Below, piece by piece: positions 33,947 through 43,756 of a stretch of DNA of 64,000 nucleotides. Numbering within the stretch: the stretch's first letter is position 1; each line of letters starts with the position of its first letter. Origin of the DNA: Candidatus Rifleibacteriota bacterium (GTDB lineage Bacteria; Muiribacteriota; Ozemobacteria; Ozemobacterales; Ozemobacteraceae). The position numbers were made by a program, and so were the translations under genes. Location of the stretch: NCBI GenBank assembly GCA_015232575.1, contig JADFZL010000001.1, forward strand, positions 1-64,000, written 5' to 3'. Below the pieces are notes generated by a model. The model did no database searches. It saw nothing but the letters and a program-made list of their open reading frames with translations, and was not told where the DNA came from.

Positions 33947-34600
33947 TTAAAACTTTCCGACCAGACCGATTATGGGACCGTTGAAATCTTTTTTATTTCG
34001 GTCTTCCTGGTTGGTTTTCCTTTTGTCTCCCGAAGAGGTGTTTTTCGTGCCAAAGCCGACAAACCAGTTTGAGGAAGAATCTTCTGTCGAATTTTTTAGA
34101 CGGTATCCTATCCAATATTTTTCCTGAGATGCTCCCTGACGACTGTCTTCCCGTGATGGCTGCAAAGCCTTATTTTCGCTTCCTTTTGATTTATTCTGTC
34201 TATCCGACTGAATATCGATGAAAAAAGGAACAAAGAATCTTTGCCCAGTCATAACCTTATCCCATCTCGAAAAAACAGGATCAAAAAATGAATATTTTCT
34301 GAGCAACTGAACAGCCCCCATCGGACTCATACCTCTCTTCCGTTTCCCAATTTCTTCCGGGGGATTAGAGCTATCAAGGGTCTTGAGAAATGAAGGTCTC
34401 TTTTCGGAATTATTTCTATTGTATCTGAAAGGAGTTCCGCTCAGCCAGGCTTGCAGATTTTCTCCACGTTGTTCCTTTCCAGCACCAGTAGCCTGACCGG
34501 AACCATAAACATTCACAATTCCAGCAGATTCAGAAACATTTTGCAGCAACAAAATGTTAAGCAAAAGAAGAACAATATCAACATATTTACTTTTTTTCAT
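33947..34600 (-). CDS. Exported protein, function unknown
   Basis: 217 residues from ATG 34600, which follows GGGAG; another ATG at 34612 lies in the ribosome site. The signal peptide is residues 1-26 (IVLLLLNILLLQNVSESAG). The mature protein is polar and probably disordered in part (Lys/Ser/Asn/Glu-rich), with possible beta-strands around KYWIGYRLKN and NWFVGFG and an ending GPIIGLVGKF reminiscent of beta-barrel C-termini (final Phe). A small outer-membrane protein is possible, with weak support. Confidence 0.6.
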   Translation of the reverse strand: MKKSKYVDIVLLLLNILLLQNVSESAGIVNVYGSGQATGAGKEQRGENLQAWLSGTPFRYNRNNSEKRPSFLKTLDSSNPPEEIGKRKRGMSPMGAVQLLRKYSFFDPVFSRWDKVMTGQRFFVPFFIDIQSDRQNKSKGSENKALQPSREDSRQGASQEKYWIGYRLKNSTEDSSSNWFVGFGTKNTSSGDKRKTNQEDRNKKDFNGPIIGLVGKF

Positions 34601-34683
34601 ATTTACTCCCATTTTTTAGCTTTCGGAAATAATAGCAACTTAATTAACAATGAATATTGTAAAGAAGTATTTGCCATGTAAAT

Positions 34684-34842
34684 GTATCTACTCAATAATT
34701 CGGGGAGACTTTCAGTTCATTGCTGTAATTTCAACCGAAGGGAGAAATATCAAACCCTTCGGAGGCATCTCTCTTCGGTCGAGATGACAGTAGAATAAGT
34801 ATTTCAAATTGAAAAGTTACCCATGATTATTGAGAAGATATA
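34684..34842. repeat. Family B inverted repeat enclosing a family A palindrome
   Basis: The left end TATCTACTCAATAATTCGGGG and the right end CCATGATTATTGAGAAGATA are inverse relatives. Between them is a complete family A palindrome (34724-34789). The nesting shows that A inserted into B or that both move as one composite. Confidence 0.65.
34724..34789. repeat. Dispersed palindromic repeat, family A (copy R4)
   Basis: Arms TGTAATTTCAACCGAAGGG and CTCTTCGGTCGAGATGACA with a short centre; nested inside a family B element. Confidence 0.7.
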
Positions 34843-35036
34843 TGAAAATGTTGAAAAATTGATTATTTGAAAAGTAGACTTAAAGCAGCTAACACAATTC
34901 CATCAATGTGAATGTTCCTCAGACAATTACCCAGTCTGCATCTCCTCACTTTTTTTCTGTGCATTTTCAGATACTTGCAAACATTATTTTACAGGAGTAT
35001 ACTCCATGCACTGAATAATTTTTTTCTGGAGGAACT

Positions 35037-35915
35037 ATGGCGCAAATTCTGGATGGAAAAAAAGTATCATCGGACATCAGATCTGAGATCAAATCTGCTG
35101 TATCAGCTTTCATTGCTAAAGGTGAGCCTGTTCCCGGACTGGCGGTTATTATTGTTGGCGATGATCCGGCTTCAAAAGTTTATGTCAGTCAGAAGAAAAA
35201 GAATGCTGAAGAAGTTGGATTTCATTCAGAAGAGATCAAACTTCCGCACAATGCTTCCCGAAATCAGATTATTTCAGAAATTCAACGATTAAACAACAAC
35301 AGTGCAATTCACGGAATTCTTGTCCAAATGCCGCTTCCTGACCAATCCGATCAACAGGCTGTCATCGAAGCGATTTCCCCACGGAAAGATGTTGATGCTT
35401 TCCATCCTGTTAATCAGGGGAAATTCCTTATTGGAATAGATTCTTTTCTTCCGTGCACACCCGCCGGAGTAATAGAACTTCTTAAACGATACCTGGTCGA
35501 AATTTCAGGAAAAAAAGCTCTCGTAATCGGCAGAAGCAACATCGTGGGAAAACCAATGAGCCTTTTACTTCTGAGGGAAAATGCAACTGTGACGATTGCT
35601 CATTCCAAAACAAAAAATCTCGAAAGTGAAATTTCCGATTCAGACATCGTGGTGGCTGCGCTGGGAAAACCTCATGCAATTAAAGGTGAATGGCTGAAAA
35701 AAGGCGCAGTAGTGGTAGATGTTGGAATGCATCGAATAGACGATCCGAATGCACCCAAAGGAACAAAACTTGTTGGAGACATTGATTACGGAAATTATAC
35801 CGATAAACTTGCCTGGTATTCACCTGTTCCGGGCGGAGTTGGGCCCATGACCATTGCAATGCTGCTTTCCAACACATTGAAAGCACGCAATGATCTTTGT
35901 CGAAAAACAGTATAG
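35037..35915 (+). CDS. folD: Bifunctional methylenetetrahydrofolate dehydrogenase/cyclohydrolase FolD
   Basis: 292 residues, normal length; TGGAGG precedes the ATG. FolD oxidises 5,10-methylene-THF with NADP and hydrolyses the product to 10-formyl-THF. Family motifs are visible: the Tyr/Lys pair in VYVSQKKK, GILVQMPLPDQ, PCTPAGVIELL and the nucleotide-binding GRSNIVGKPMSLLL, then PVPGGVGPMTIAML near the end. It opens a one-carbon cluster followed by the aminotransferase and glycine cleavage genes, and would pass on the C1 units made by glycine cleavage and GlyA. Confidence 0.96.
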   Translation: MAQILDGKKVSSDIRSEIKSAVSAFIAKGEPVPGLAVIIVGDDPASKVYVSQKKKNAEEVGFHSEEIKLPHNASRNQIISEIQRLNNNSAIHGILVQMPLPDQSDQQAVIEAISPRKDVDAFHPVNQGKFLIGIDSFLPCTPAGVIELLKRYLVEISGKKALVIGRSNIVGKPMSLLLLRENATVTIAHSKTKNLESEISDSDIVVAALGKPHAIKGEWLKKGAVVVDVGMHRIDDPNAPKGTKLVGDIDYGNYTDKLAWYSPVPGGVGPMTIAMLLSNTLKARNDLCRKTV

Positions 35916-35922
35916 TTTAATA

Positions 35923-36008
35923 GTGTCTATTCAATAAATGGTCGGGTGGTAAAGTCGAAGCGTTAATATGCCGCATCTACTATCTGCCCCTAATTATTGA
36001 GAACGTAC
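35923..36008. repeat. Family B inverted repeat
   Basis: The left end GTGTCTATTCAATAAATGG and the right end CCCCTAATTATTGAGAACGT are inverse relatives of the TATCTACTCAATAA ends at 4908 and 34684. It separates folD from the aminotransferase gene, so the two may be separate transcripts. Confidence 0.55.
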
Positions 36009-36137
36009 AAAAGAAATCTATCAGAATTAGTTTGCTATTTGATAAATTTGGGTTAAAGAATTTGAGCGTTAGTGAGTTGTAAAATAGAGGTAGTAATGAA
36101 AAGATATATAACATATTTGATCAAGGAGCGATAAACC

Positions 36138-37295
36138 ATGGATCAGGACATTCTTCTGATGACACCAGGACCGGTTCAACTGGATCCTGAGATTCTTATG
36201 GCTGGTGCACAGCCGTTGAAACACCATAGAACAAATGATTTTGCGCCGTTATACACCGAATGTGTAAATATGCTCAAAAAGTTTTTCAAAACAAACCAGC
36301 GCCTTTTACTGACGACTTCTTCAGGCACTGGTGTTATGGAAACAGCTATCGTAAATCATTTTCATCAGGGTGAGACCATTTTATCAGTCGAAACCGGAGC
36401 TTTCGGTGAAAGATTTTCGGAAATAGCAAAAGCTTTCAGATTGAATGTCGTTCAATTAAAATATCCATGGGGTTATCGTGCTAAGGTCGAAGATATCGAC
36501 GCGGAATTCAAAAAACACCCGGACATTAAAGGCGTAACTGTGACCTTCAATGAAACATCAACCGGTGTAAAAAACGATCTTGCGGCCATTGGCGAATACC
36601 TCAAAAATAAAAATGTACTTTTCATAACCGACGGTGTATCTGGAATCGGAGCTCTTCCTTTCGAGATGGATGCATGGCACATTGACGTTGCTATTTCGGC
36701 GTCTCAAAAAGGTTTCCTCGCGCCTCCAGGCGTTGGAATGATAGCACTTTCAGAAAAAGCCGTTGACAAACTTAATAAAGTTGATTGTCCTGCTTATTAT
36801 TTTAATTTGAAACATTATATAAAAAACCAGGATCTCCCGATTCCAAGCTATCCGTGGACGCCTGCAATATCGGTAATGTTTTCACTTCATGCCGCTTTAA
36901 AAAGAATTGAAAAAATCGGTATCGAGAAGCTCTTTTCACATTACGGAAATCTTGCAGCAGCTCTCAAGGAATCCCTGAAGGCGCTCAATCTCTCAATATT
37001 TACACAACCTGATGCTCTCTCGGAAGTTCTCACTGTCATTAACACGCCTGCTGGAATTCATCCGAAAAGTATTGTCAATGAGATTCACGATAATTACAAC
37101 GTGCTGCTCGCCGGTGGTCAGGGTCATCTCGCAGACAAAGTTTTCCGGATTGCCACAATCGGAATGATTGGTGAGAGAGAAATGATCGCAACAATCGGGC
37201 TGCTGGAACTTGCTCTTACAAAACTAGGCTATCTGAAGGAAATCGGTGCCGGCACAACCGCCCTTCTAAAAGCCATCAGCAAACAAACGTCCTGA
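36138..37295 (+). CDS. Class V aminotransferase (alanine--glyoxylate / serine--pyruvate type)
   Basis: 385 residues, AAGGAGCG ribosome site. The start LLMTPGPVQLDPEIL and TTSSGTGVMETAI are typical of the AGXT/SPT family of fold-type I PLP enzymes; the PLP lysine is in SASQKGFLAPPG, and ITDGVSGIG supplies the cofactor Asp. Reactions may include glyoxylate to glycine with alanine or serine as amino donor. Its place before the glycine cleavage genes fits a role in glyoxylate/serine/glycine flow. Phosphoserine transaminase is a less likely alternative. Confidence 0.88.
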   Translation: MDQDILLMTPGPVQLDPEILMAGAQPLKHHRTNDFAPLYTECVNMLKKFFKTNQRLLLTTSSGTGVMETAIVNHFHQGETILSVETGAFGERFSEIAKAFRLNVVQLKYPWGYRAKVEDIDAEFKKHPDIKGVTVTFNETSTGVKNDLAAIGEYLKNKNVLFITDGVSGIGALPFEMDAWHIDVAISASQKGFLAPPGVGMIALSEKAVDKLNKVDCPAYYFNLKHYIKNQDLPIPSYPWTPAISVMFSLHAALKRIEKIGIEKLFSHYGNLAAALKESLKALNLSIFTQPDALSEVLTVINTPAGIHPKSIVNEIHDNYNVLLAGGQGHLADKVFRIATIGMIGEREMIATIGLLELALTKLGYLKEIGAGTTALLKAISKQTS

Positions 37296-37347
37296 CTTAT
37301 GCATGAAATCTCAATTTTGAACAACAAATTGTGATTTCACGCATAAG
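37296..37347. repeat. Family C hairpin, possible terminator
   Basis: A 22-nt arm at 37296-37317 pairs with 37326-37347 with two mismatches around an 8-nt loop; the core AAATCTCAATTT marks family C. The arm begins 1 nt after the aminotransferase stop, so it could end that transcript. Confidence 0.65.
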
Positions 37348-37380
37348 AAGTGAAGGTTGGGTTTTCATGATGATTCGCTT

Positions 37381-37464
37381 TCATCTCAAGCGAAGGGAGA
37401 AATCTCCGTGGGGATAGATGTTCGAGCAAAAGATACAAGATTTCTCCCTTTAGTCGAAATGACA
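37381..37464. repeat. Dispersed palindromic repeat, family A (copy R5)
   Basis: Arms TCATCTCAAGCGAAGGGAGA and TCTCCCTTTAGTCGAAATGA enclose about 45 nt; it is followed by the 49-bp tandem repeats before gcvT. Confidence 0.7.
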
Positions 37465-37521
37465 GCAAAATACGGAGTCGGCACCTAACAGTTTAAGGCA
37501 GCGTGTGCGCCCCAAAGCTAT

Positions 37522-37668
37522 GAAAAGATTTTTGTGTTTAAATCAATATATCGAAACTATATCAGCTCTGCAAAAATGTTCGTGTTCTAAATCGCTACAA
37601 CGTAAGTTTATCAGCTCTGAGAAAGTGTTCGTGTTCTAAATCGCTACAACGTAAGTTTATCAGCTCTG
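37522..37668 (+). repeat. Three 49-bp tandem repeats upstream of gcvT
   Basis: Units 37571-37619 and 37620-37668 are nearly identical (each ends TTTATCAGCTCTG); unit 37522-37570 is a degenerate copy with the same ending (ATCAGCTCTG). They lie just before a GC-rich structured leader. Confidence 0.8.
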
Positions 37669-37675
37669 CCAAGGA

Positions 37676-37753
37676 GCGCAGAAACTGCGCGACCGCGGGG
37701 AGTGAGACGGTCGAACTTGTTCGACCGGCGAGAGGGGGCGCGTGCCCCCTCTC
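37676..37753 (+). promoter_or_regulatory. Three-hairpin GC-rich leader of gcvT
   Basis: Three perfect stems stand in a row: GCGCA/TGCGC (37676-37690), CGGTCGAA/TTCGACCG around CTTG (37708-37727) and GAGAGGGGGC/GCCCCCTCTC around GCGT (37730-37753). The last ends 4 nt before the gcvT Shine-Dalgarno (37758-37764). The stretch is far richer in GC than its surroundings. It does not show the glycine riboswitch consensus as far as I can see. It could be an attenuator, a protein-binding leader or a dispersed structured element. Confidence 0.5.
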
Positions 37754-37765
37754 TAAAAAGGAGGA

Positions 37766-38863
37766 ATGATGAAAAAGACACCTTTGTGCGCCGTGCATGA
37801 AAAATCCGGCGCGAGAATGATCGAGTTCGGCGGTTGGTACATGCCAGTACAGTACACTTCAATTATTGAAGAACATCAGACAGTTCGAAACAAAGCTGGT
37901 CTGTTCGACCTTTTCCACATGGGCGAATTCTGGCTGACAGGCAAAGATGCCCTGAAAACTATTCAAAAAGTAGTTACACAGGATATCGAAGCGCTTTCAG
38001 ACAGGCAGATTGCCTATTCACCAATGTGCAGACCTGATGGCACAATCGTTGATGACCTTCTGATTTATCGCTTCAATATGGAGAAGTTTTTTCTGGTCGT
38101 CAATGCATCAAATATTGACAAAGACTTTGCCTGGATTCAATCGCAATTGATTGGCGACAGCAAACTTGAGAATAAATCTTCCGAAACCGGATTAATTGCC
38201 ATTCAGGGACCGTTCGCCCAGGAAATTCTTCAGAAACTTCTCAGACAAAATCTGAAAGCAATTAAGTACTACTGGTTTACAACCGGAATTGTTGCCGGAG
38301 TAGATGCAATAATAAGCAGAACCGGCTACACCGGAGAAGACGGCTTTGAATTGTATTTCGACGCCCAGCATTGCGAAAAAATATGGGAACAGCTCATGAA
38401 CGCAGGCTCAGGCTATGGTCTGACTCCTATCGGACTTGGCGCCAGAGACACTTTGCGTCTGGAAGCCAGACTCATGCTTTATGGAAATGATATTCATGAC
38501 GCAACAACTCCGATCGAAGCAAATCTTGACTGGACAGTTAAATTTGCCAAGGGTCCGTTCAATGGTTCTGATGTTTTCAAAACTCAGAAGGAAAAAGGCG
38601 TTCAGAAAACACTTGTCGGATTCGAAATGGGAAAAGGTCCCGCTCCGCGCCACGAATATCCAATTGTACATGATGGAAAGAAAGTCGGCGTAGTAACTTC
38701 CGGCACAATGGCCCCTACCCTTCAGAAAAACATCGGTCTCGGATATGTTCCACCCGAGCTGAAGGCTATCGGTTCGAAGTTTGAAGTTGAAATTCGCGGA
38801 AAACTTTATCCTGCAACTGTTATCCAAACTCCTTTCTATACAAAACCAGGAGCTAAGAAATGA
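37766..38863 (+). CDS. gcvT: Glycine cleavage system T protein (aminomethyltransferase)
   Basis: 365 residues. ATGATG at 37766/37769 gives two starts; AAGGAGG ends 1 nt before the first and 4 nt before the second, so the second is perhaps the real one. GcvT releases ammonia from aminomethyl-lipoyl-H protein and passes the methylene to tetrahydrofolate. Family segments: [52 protein letters not shown] and [12 protein letters not shown]. It overlaps glyA by ATGA, implying translational coupling. Confidence 0.95.
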   Translation: MMKKTPLCAVHEKSGARMIEFGGWYMPVQYTSIIEEHQTVRNKAGLFDLFHMGEFWLTGKDALKTIQKVVTQDIEALSDRQIAYSPMCRPDGTIVDDLLIYRFNMEKFFLVVNASNIDKDFAWIQSQLIGDSKLENKSSETGLIAIQGPFAQEILQKLLRQNLKAIKYYWFTTGIVAGVDAIISRTGYTGEDGFELYFDAQHCEKIWEQLMNAGSGYGLTPIGLGARDTLRLEARLMLYGNDIHDATTPIEANLDWTVKFAKGPFNGSDVFKTQKEKGVQKTLVGFEMGKGPAPRHEYPIVHDGKKVGVVTSGTMAPTLQKNIGLGYVPPELKAIGSKFEVEIRGKLYPATVIQTPFYTKPGAKK

Positions 38864-40095
38864 AAACCCTCAAAGAAGTTGATCCACAGATATTCGATAT
38901 TATCAACGAAGAAAAAACCCGCCAGACTGACGGAATTGAGCTGATCGCATCAGAGAATTTTGTATCAGAGGCTGTTATGGAAGCCATGGGTTCAGTTCTT
39001 ACCAATAAATACGCTGAAGGATATCCGGCAAAGCGTTATTACGGCGGTTGCGAAGTTATCGACAAGGCCGAAGACCTTGCCCGCGACAGAGTTAAAAAGC
39101 TTTTTGGCGCTGAACACGCCAACGTACAGCCACATTCCGGAAGCCAGGCAAATCTGGCAGTTTACATGACCGTAATGAAACCCGGCGACACATTCCTCGG
39201 AATGAACCTTTCAAATGGCGGTCACCTGACACACGGAAGTCCGGTAAACTTCAGCGGAATTTTGTACAAAGTCGTTCCTTACGGCGTCGATGATGAAAAA
39301 GAAACAATTGATTACGACAAAGTTGAAAAACTCGCAATCGAAAACAAACCGAAAATGATCATGGCCGGTGCGTCTGCTTATCCTAGAATTCTTGATTTCA
39401 AGAGATTCAGAGATATATGCGACAAAGTCGGTGCGGTTCTCTGCGTTGATATGGCACACATAGCAGGACTTGTTGCCGCCGGACTGCATCCAAGCCCGGT
39501 TCCGTATGCAGATTTCGTCACAAGTACAACACATAAAACACTCAGAGGCCCAAGAGGCGGACTGATTCTGTGCCGTGAACAATATGCCAAACAGATCGAC
39601 AAGGCAATTTTCCCTGGAATTCAGGGTGGACCGCTCATGCACGTCATCGCAGCAAAAGCAGTGTCGTTTCACGAAGCACTTTCCCCGGAATTCAAGGAAT
39701 ATCAGCAGAGAATTCTAAAAAATGCCTCAGCACTTGCGAAAGCTCTGCAGGAAAAAGGCTTAAGGCTTGTATCAAATGGAACAGATAACCATCTCATGCT
39801 TGTTGATCTGAGAGCAAAAAAGATCACAGGCAAGCTTGGTGAAGCAGCTCTTGACAAAGCCGGAATCACAGTAAACAAGAATACTATTCCAAATGATCCG
39901 CAGTCGCCATTTGTAACATCAGGTCTCAGAATCGGAACTCCGGCAGTTACCACTCGTGGAATGAATCCGGAAACAATGGTTCAGATCGCAGATCTGATCG
40001 ACCGCGTTCTCAGCAATCCTGAAGATCAGCCAACTTTAAGCAGAGTAAGGAACGAAGTGAAGAGCATCTGTCACAAATTCCCATTCTACAAATAA
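38860..40095 (+). CDS. glyA: Serine hydroxymethyltransferase
   Basis: 411 residues, usual length. It converts serine and THF to glycine and methylene-THF with PLP. Visible motifs are [39 protein letters not shown], the PLP lysine in [14 protein letters not shown], and [11 protein letters not shown]. Its ATG overlaps the gcvT stop by four bases and has AGGAG upstream. Linking glyA with the cleavage genes is common where serine and glycine are interconverted. A hairpin follows at 40111-40140. Confidence 0.97.
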   Translation: MKTLKEVDPQIFDIINEEKTRQTDGIELIASENFVSEAVMEAMGSVLTNKYAEGYPAKRYYGGCEVIDKAEDLARDRVKKLFGAEHANVQPHSGSQANLAVYMTVMKPGDTFLGMNLSNGGHLTHGSPVNFSGILYKVVPYGVDDEKETIDYDKVEKLAIENKPKMIMAGASAYPRILDFKRFRDICDKVGAVLCVDMAHIAGLVAAGLHPSPVPYADFVTSTTHKTLRGPRGGLILCREQYAKQIDKAIFPGIQGGPLMHVIAAKAVSFHEALSPEFKEYQQRILKNASALAKALQEKGLRLVSNGTDNHLMLVDLRAKKITGKLGEAALDKAGITVNKNTIPNDPQSPFVTSGLRIGTPAVTTRGMNPETMVQIADLIDRVLSNPEDQPTLSRVRNEVKSICHKFPFYK

Positions 40096-40110
40096 CCACC
40101 CTCACTCCAA

Positions 40111-40140
40111 CCCTCTCTTACGGCAACGCCGGGGAGAGGG
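40111..40140 (+). terminator. Hairpin after glyA
   Basis: CCCTCTC pairs with GAGAGGG and an inner CGGC pairs with GCCG. No T run follows, so it may stabilise the glyA message or be a dispersed element; related CCCTCACCC sequences occur near 28769 and 40225. Confidence 0.4.
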
Positions 40141-40340
40141 GGCAGAAAAAATAGCCTCTTTATTGAAGTTTGCGAGTATCTACTCAATAAACGGTGGAAA
40201 AATAGGTAATGTGAAAAACTTTTTTCGCCCTACCCCATCCCACAGTAAATCTGGGAGAGGCTAACAGATTGAATTATTGGTATATTATGGAGTTGAAGTT
40301 AAAGTTTACAACAAAATTAATTAAACAGGAGAAAAAGGAA

Positions 40341-40727
40341 ATGAACCCGAAAGAAATCAAGTACACAAAGTCTCACGAATGGGCAGCAGTTAAGGGAAAT
40401 ATCGCAGTAATTGGTATTTCTGATTTTGCAAGCAAGCAGCTTGGCGACATAGTTTTTGTTGATGCTCCCAAAGTGGGATTGGCCGTTACCAAAGGCAAAA
40501 CTTTTGGAGTAATTGAATCGGTTAAAACCGTATCAGACCTTTATTCACCATTCACCGGAAAAATTATTAAAACAAATGACGCCCTTGAAAGCGACCCGGC
40601 AAAGGTCAACGAAGATCCATGCGGAAGCGGCTGGATATGCGAAATTGAACTTTCCAACCCAACTGAAGCAAAAGAACTCATGGATTTCACAGCTTACGAG
40701 AAACACTGCGCCGAAAGTCATCACTGA
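40341..40727 (+). CDS. gcvH: Glycine cleavage system H protein
   Basis: 128 residues from ATG 40341, which has AGGAGAAAAAGG before it; in-frame ATGs at 40269 and 40287 would add an unlikely 24-residue extension. The H protein carries the aminomethyl group on a lipoyl lysine, seen in GVIESVKTVSDLYSP. YTKSHEWA at the N-terminus and NEDPCGSGWICEIE are family features. A 17-nt gap separates it from gcvPA, so they are one operon. Confidence 0.96.
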   Translation: MNPKEIKYTKSHEWAAVKGNIAVIGISDFASKQLGDIVFVDAPKVGLAVTKGKTFGVIESVKTVSDLYSPFTGKIIKTNDALESDPAKVNEDPCGSGWICEIELSNPTEAKELMDFTAYEKHCAESHH

Positions 40728-40744
40728 GCGGAAGGAAAAAACTT

Positions 40745-42088
40745 ATGTCCAGTTATATTCCTCATACCGTCGATGAAATCAGGGCAATGCTTGATTTCAT
40801 AGGCGTGAAAACTCCGGAAGAACTTTTTTCCGAAATTCCACAAAATGTCAGGCAAAATGGGCCAATCAATCTTCCAGCTGGTTTAAGCGAAGTTGAAACC
40901 GCTCAGAAGCTTAATGATCTGGCTAATCAGAACCTTTCCGTAAGCGAAATGATCTGCTTTCTGGGCGGCGGAGTTTATGACCACCACATCCCGAGAGCCA
41001 TTGATCATCTTCTGCTGAGAGGCGACCTCTACACCGCCTATACTCCGTATCAGCCAGAAATCAGCCAGGGAACACTTCAGGCTATTTACGAATATCAAAG
41101 CTTGATTTGCCACCTGACCGGAATGGATCTCGCGAACGCTTCAATGTACGAAGGCGCAACCGCTGCTGCAGAAGCCGCAAACATTGCACTTCTGCACACT
41201 GGACGCAAAAAGATCGTAATTTCCGAGGGAATTCATCCGGAATACCTGTCAGTTACCCGTGGGCTTGTAAAAAATCTGGGCGTCGAAGTGGTCACAATTC
41301 CCCTTGAAGACGGAATCACAGACCTTTCCCGCCTGCAGAAAATTGTTGATCAGAACACTGCTGCAGTAATTGTACAATATCCGAATTTCTTCGGCTGCCT
41401 TGAAGAACTTGAAAAAATTTCTTCTATTGCAAAAGCAAGCGGCGCATTGACGATTGTCTCAACTTATCCGATTGCACTCGGACTCTTAACTCCGCCAGGG
41501 CAACTCGGTGCAGACATTGTTACCGGCGAAGGTCAGTCTCTTGGAATTTCAATGAGTATGGGCGGTCCATCACTGGGCTTCATGGCTGTTAAAGAACCCC
41601 TGATGCGAAAAATTCCCGGAAGAATCTCAGGATGCACTCTTGATAACCGCGGACAACGCGGCTTTGTACTTACTCTTCAGGCTCGTGAACAGCATATCAG
41701 AAGAGAAAAAGCGACCAGCAATATCTGTTCAAATCAGGCTCTGATGGCCTTAAACGCAACAATATACATGTCACTGCTCGGACGTGAAGGAATGCGCGAT
41801 GTAGCGTCACAATGTCTGCAGAAAGCTCATTACCTTAAAAAGGAACTTGCAAAACTTCCGCACGTTTCTTTCCCGTTCACTGCGCCGTTCTTCAATGAAT
41901 TCGCCATTCGCGTTCCTGGTGCAAAAAATCTTCTCAAGAAACTTGAGAAAGAGGGAATTCTCGGCGGTATTCCGCTTGAAAATTTCTATCCGCAGTGCAA
42001 AGATATGATTCTGATTGCTGTCACAGAAAAACGAACTGCAGAGGAACTTCAAATGCTGAAAGAACGTATCGGAGGGTTGATGGAATGA
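40745..42088 (+). CDS. gcvPA: Glycine dehydrogenase (decarboxylating) subunit 1
   Basis: 447 residues, ribosome site GGAAGGA. This is the N-terminal half of a split P protein, which decarboxylates glycine with PLP and loads the H protein. Segments [35 protein letters not shown] and [14 protein letters not shown] are typical; the half lacks the PLP lysine, which is in subunit 2. The stop overlaps the gcvPB start by ATGA. Confidence 0.96.
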   Translation: MSSYIPHTVDEIRAMLDFIGVKTPEELFSEIPQNVRQNGPINLPAGLSEVETAQKLNDLANQNLSVSEMICFLGGGVYDHHIPRAIDHLLLRGDLYTAYTPYQPEISQGTLQAIYEYQSLICHLTGMDLANASMYEGATAAAEAANIALLHTGRKKIVISEGIHPEYLSVTRGLVKNLGVEVVTIPLEDGITDLSRLQKIVDQNTAAVIVQYPNFFGCLEELEKISSIAKASGALTIVSTYPIALGLLTPPGQLGADIVTGEGQSLGISMSMGGPSLGFMAVKEPLMRKIPGRISGCTLDNRGQRGFVLTLQAREQHIRREKATSNICSNQALMALNATIYMSLLGREGMRDVASQCLQKAHYLKKELAKLPHVSFPFTAPFFNEFAIRVPGAKNLLKKLEKEGILGGIPLENFYPQCKDMILIAVTEKRTAEELQMLKERIGGLME

Positions 42089-43536
42089 CTGAATCATTGA
42101 TTTTTGAACTGTCCTCAAATGGCAGAAAAGGCTATTGCCTTCCAAAACTTGATATTCCCGAATCTGATCCCGCTGACCTGATTCCGGCAAATTTTATCAG
42201 GAAAGAACTTGATTTCCCGTCCCTGAGCGAAATTGACGTCGTCAGACACTTCGTAAGACTTTCGAGAATGAACTACGGTGTTGATGTGGGCTTTTATCCG
42301 CTTGGTTCTTGTACAATGAAGTACAATCCCAAAATCAACGAAGATATGGCAAGACTTCCAGGATTCGCAGGAATTCACCCTTATCAGCCCGAAGATACCA
42401 TTCAGGGCTCGCTTGCTCTGATGAAAAACCTTGAGTCTGCGTTATGCGAAATCACCGGCATGGATGAATTCACCCTTCAGCCGGCAGCTGGCGCGCACGG
42501 CGAACTTACCGGTCTTATGATTATCCGCGCATATCATGATAAAAAAGGCAACAGAAAAACGAAAATACTTATTCCTGATGCCGGACATGGTACAAACCCA
42601 GCCTCTGCAGCATTCTGCGGCTACGAAGTCGTAAACATAAAAAGTAATGCACGCGGCGGAGTCGATGTTGAAGATCTGAAAAAGAATCTTTCTTCAGAAG
42701 TCGCCGGACTTATGCTTACAAATCCGAATACTCTCGGACTTTTCGAAGAAAACATTAAAGAAATTGCCGAGCTTGTACACCAGGTGGACGGTTTGCTTTA
42801 TTATGACGGAGCCAACCTCAATGCAATTATGGGCTGGTGCCGCACAGGCGACATGGGATTTGATGTAATGCACGTCAATCTGCATAAGACCTTTTCCACA
42901 CCACACGGCGGCGGCGGACCCGGTTCAGGCCCTGTTGGTGTAAAAAGACATCTGGCAAAATTCCTTCCCACCCCAAGAATTGAGTTTGACGGAAAAAAAT
43001 TCAAAGTATCTTCCGCAAACAAAGATTCAATCGGCCCGGTCAGATCATTTTTCGGAAGTTTCGGAATACTTGTACGAGCATACACTTATATCGTTCAGCT
43101 CGGAAGCGAAGGTTTGAAGGAAGTTTCTACCTGCGCGGTATTGAATGCAAACTACATGATGAAAGCTCTGGCAGAGCACTATTTCCTGCCATTCAACAGA
43201 ACCTGCAAACATGAATTTGTTCTATCAGGTAAAAAGTTTGCTGAAAAGGGAATTAAGACGCTTGATATCGCCAAGAGACTGCTTGATTATGGATATCACG
43301 CGCCGACCATTTACTTCCCTCTTATTGTTGAAGAATCAATAATGATTGAGCCAACTGAAACAGAAAGCAAACAGACTCTCGATGAGTTTATCGGTGTTAT
43401 GAAGAAGGTAGCAACTGAAGCATTTGAAACACCTGAAATGCTGAAGGCTTCTCCGAAAAACACTCCGGTTGGACGCCTGGACGAAACAATGGCAGCACGA
43501 AAGCCCGACCTGAATTTCTACAAAAAAAACAAGTAA
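42085..43536 (+). CDS. gcvPB: Glycine dehydrogenase (decarboxylating) subunit 2
   Basis: 483 residues from ATG 42085, overlapping the gcvPA stop by four bases, with GGAGGG at 42070; a start further upstream inside gcvPA is not credible. It is the catalytic half: [37 protein letters not shown], the PLP lysine in [15 protein letters not shown] and FYPLGS are all seen. With gcvPA it forms the alpha2beta2 P protein. The gene for the dihydrolipoyl dehydrogenase (L protein) is not in the window. Confidence 0.97.
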   Translation: MTESLIFELSSNGRKGYCLPKLDIPESDPADLIPANFIRKELDFPSLSEIDVVRHFVRLSRMNYGVDVGFYPLGSCTMKYNPKINEDMARLPGFAGIHPYQPEDTIQGSLALMKNLESALCEITGMDEFTLQPAAGAHGELTGLMIIRAYHDKKGNRKTKILIPDAGHGTNPASAAFCGYEVVNIKSNARGGVDVEDLKKNLSSEVAGLMLTNPNTLGLFEENIKEIAELVHQVDGLLYYDGANLNAIMGWCRTGDMGFDVMHVNLHKTFSTPHGGGGPGSGPVGVKRHLAKFLPTPRIEFDGKKFKVSSANKDSIGPVRSFFGSFGILVRAYTYIVQLGSEGLKEVSTCAVLNANYMMKALAEHYFLPFNRTCKHEFVLSGKKFAEKGIKTLDIAKRLLDYGYHAPTIYFPLIVEESIMIEPTETESKQTLDEFIGVMKKVATEAFETPEMLKASPKNTPVGRLDETMAARKPDLNFYKKNK

Positions 43537-43569
43537 ATCAATACCCGGGAGAGCAGCACTGTCACTAAA

Positions 43570-43698
43570 GTATCGCCCTCCCGGCGGACTATTTATTGTC
43601 ATCTCAACCGATTATTGTCATCTCGACCGAAGGGAGAGATCTCCGCAAGGTTGGATCAAGTAAAAAATACGAGATTTCTCCCTTCGGTCGAAATGACA
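43570..43698. repeat. Dispersed palindromic repeat, family A (copy R6) with duplicated left tip
   Basis: Full arms TGTCATCTCGACCGAAGGG (43616) and CCCTTCGGTCGAAATGACA (to 43698) with the same centre as R1 at 3856. A partial extra left arm (TTGTCATCTCAACCG, 43597) precedes it. The 5' flank TATCGCCCTCCC also resembles the flank of R1. It ends the glycine cleavage operon. Confidence 0.8.
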
Positions 43699-43756
43699 TA
43701 AACCATGACTCTGATGCTAACCGGTTTTTTATCTAAACCCTGAAATGGACAAGTAA

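Noticed and set aside
37669-37765. Glycine riboswitch before gcvT
   Set aside because: The GC-rich leader is structured but I could not find the conserved aptamer core; kept only as an unknown leader.
37595-37862. Overlapping minus-strand ORFs before gcvT
   Set aside because: They run through the tandem repeats and hairpins and over the start of gcvT; no ribosome site and no protein-like pattern.
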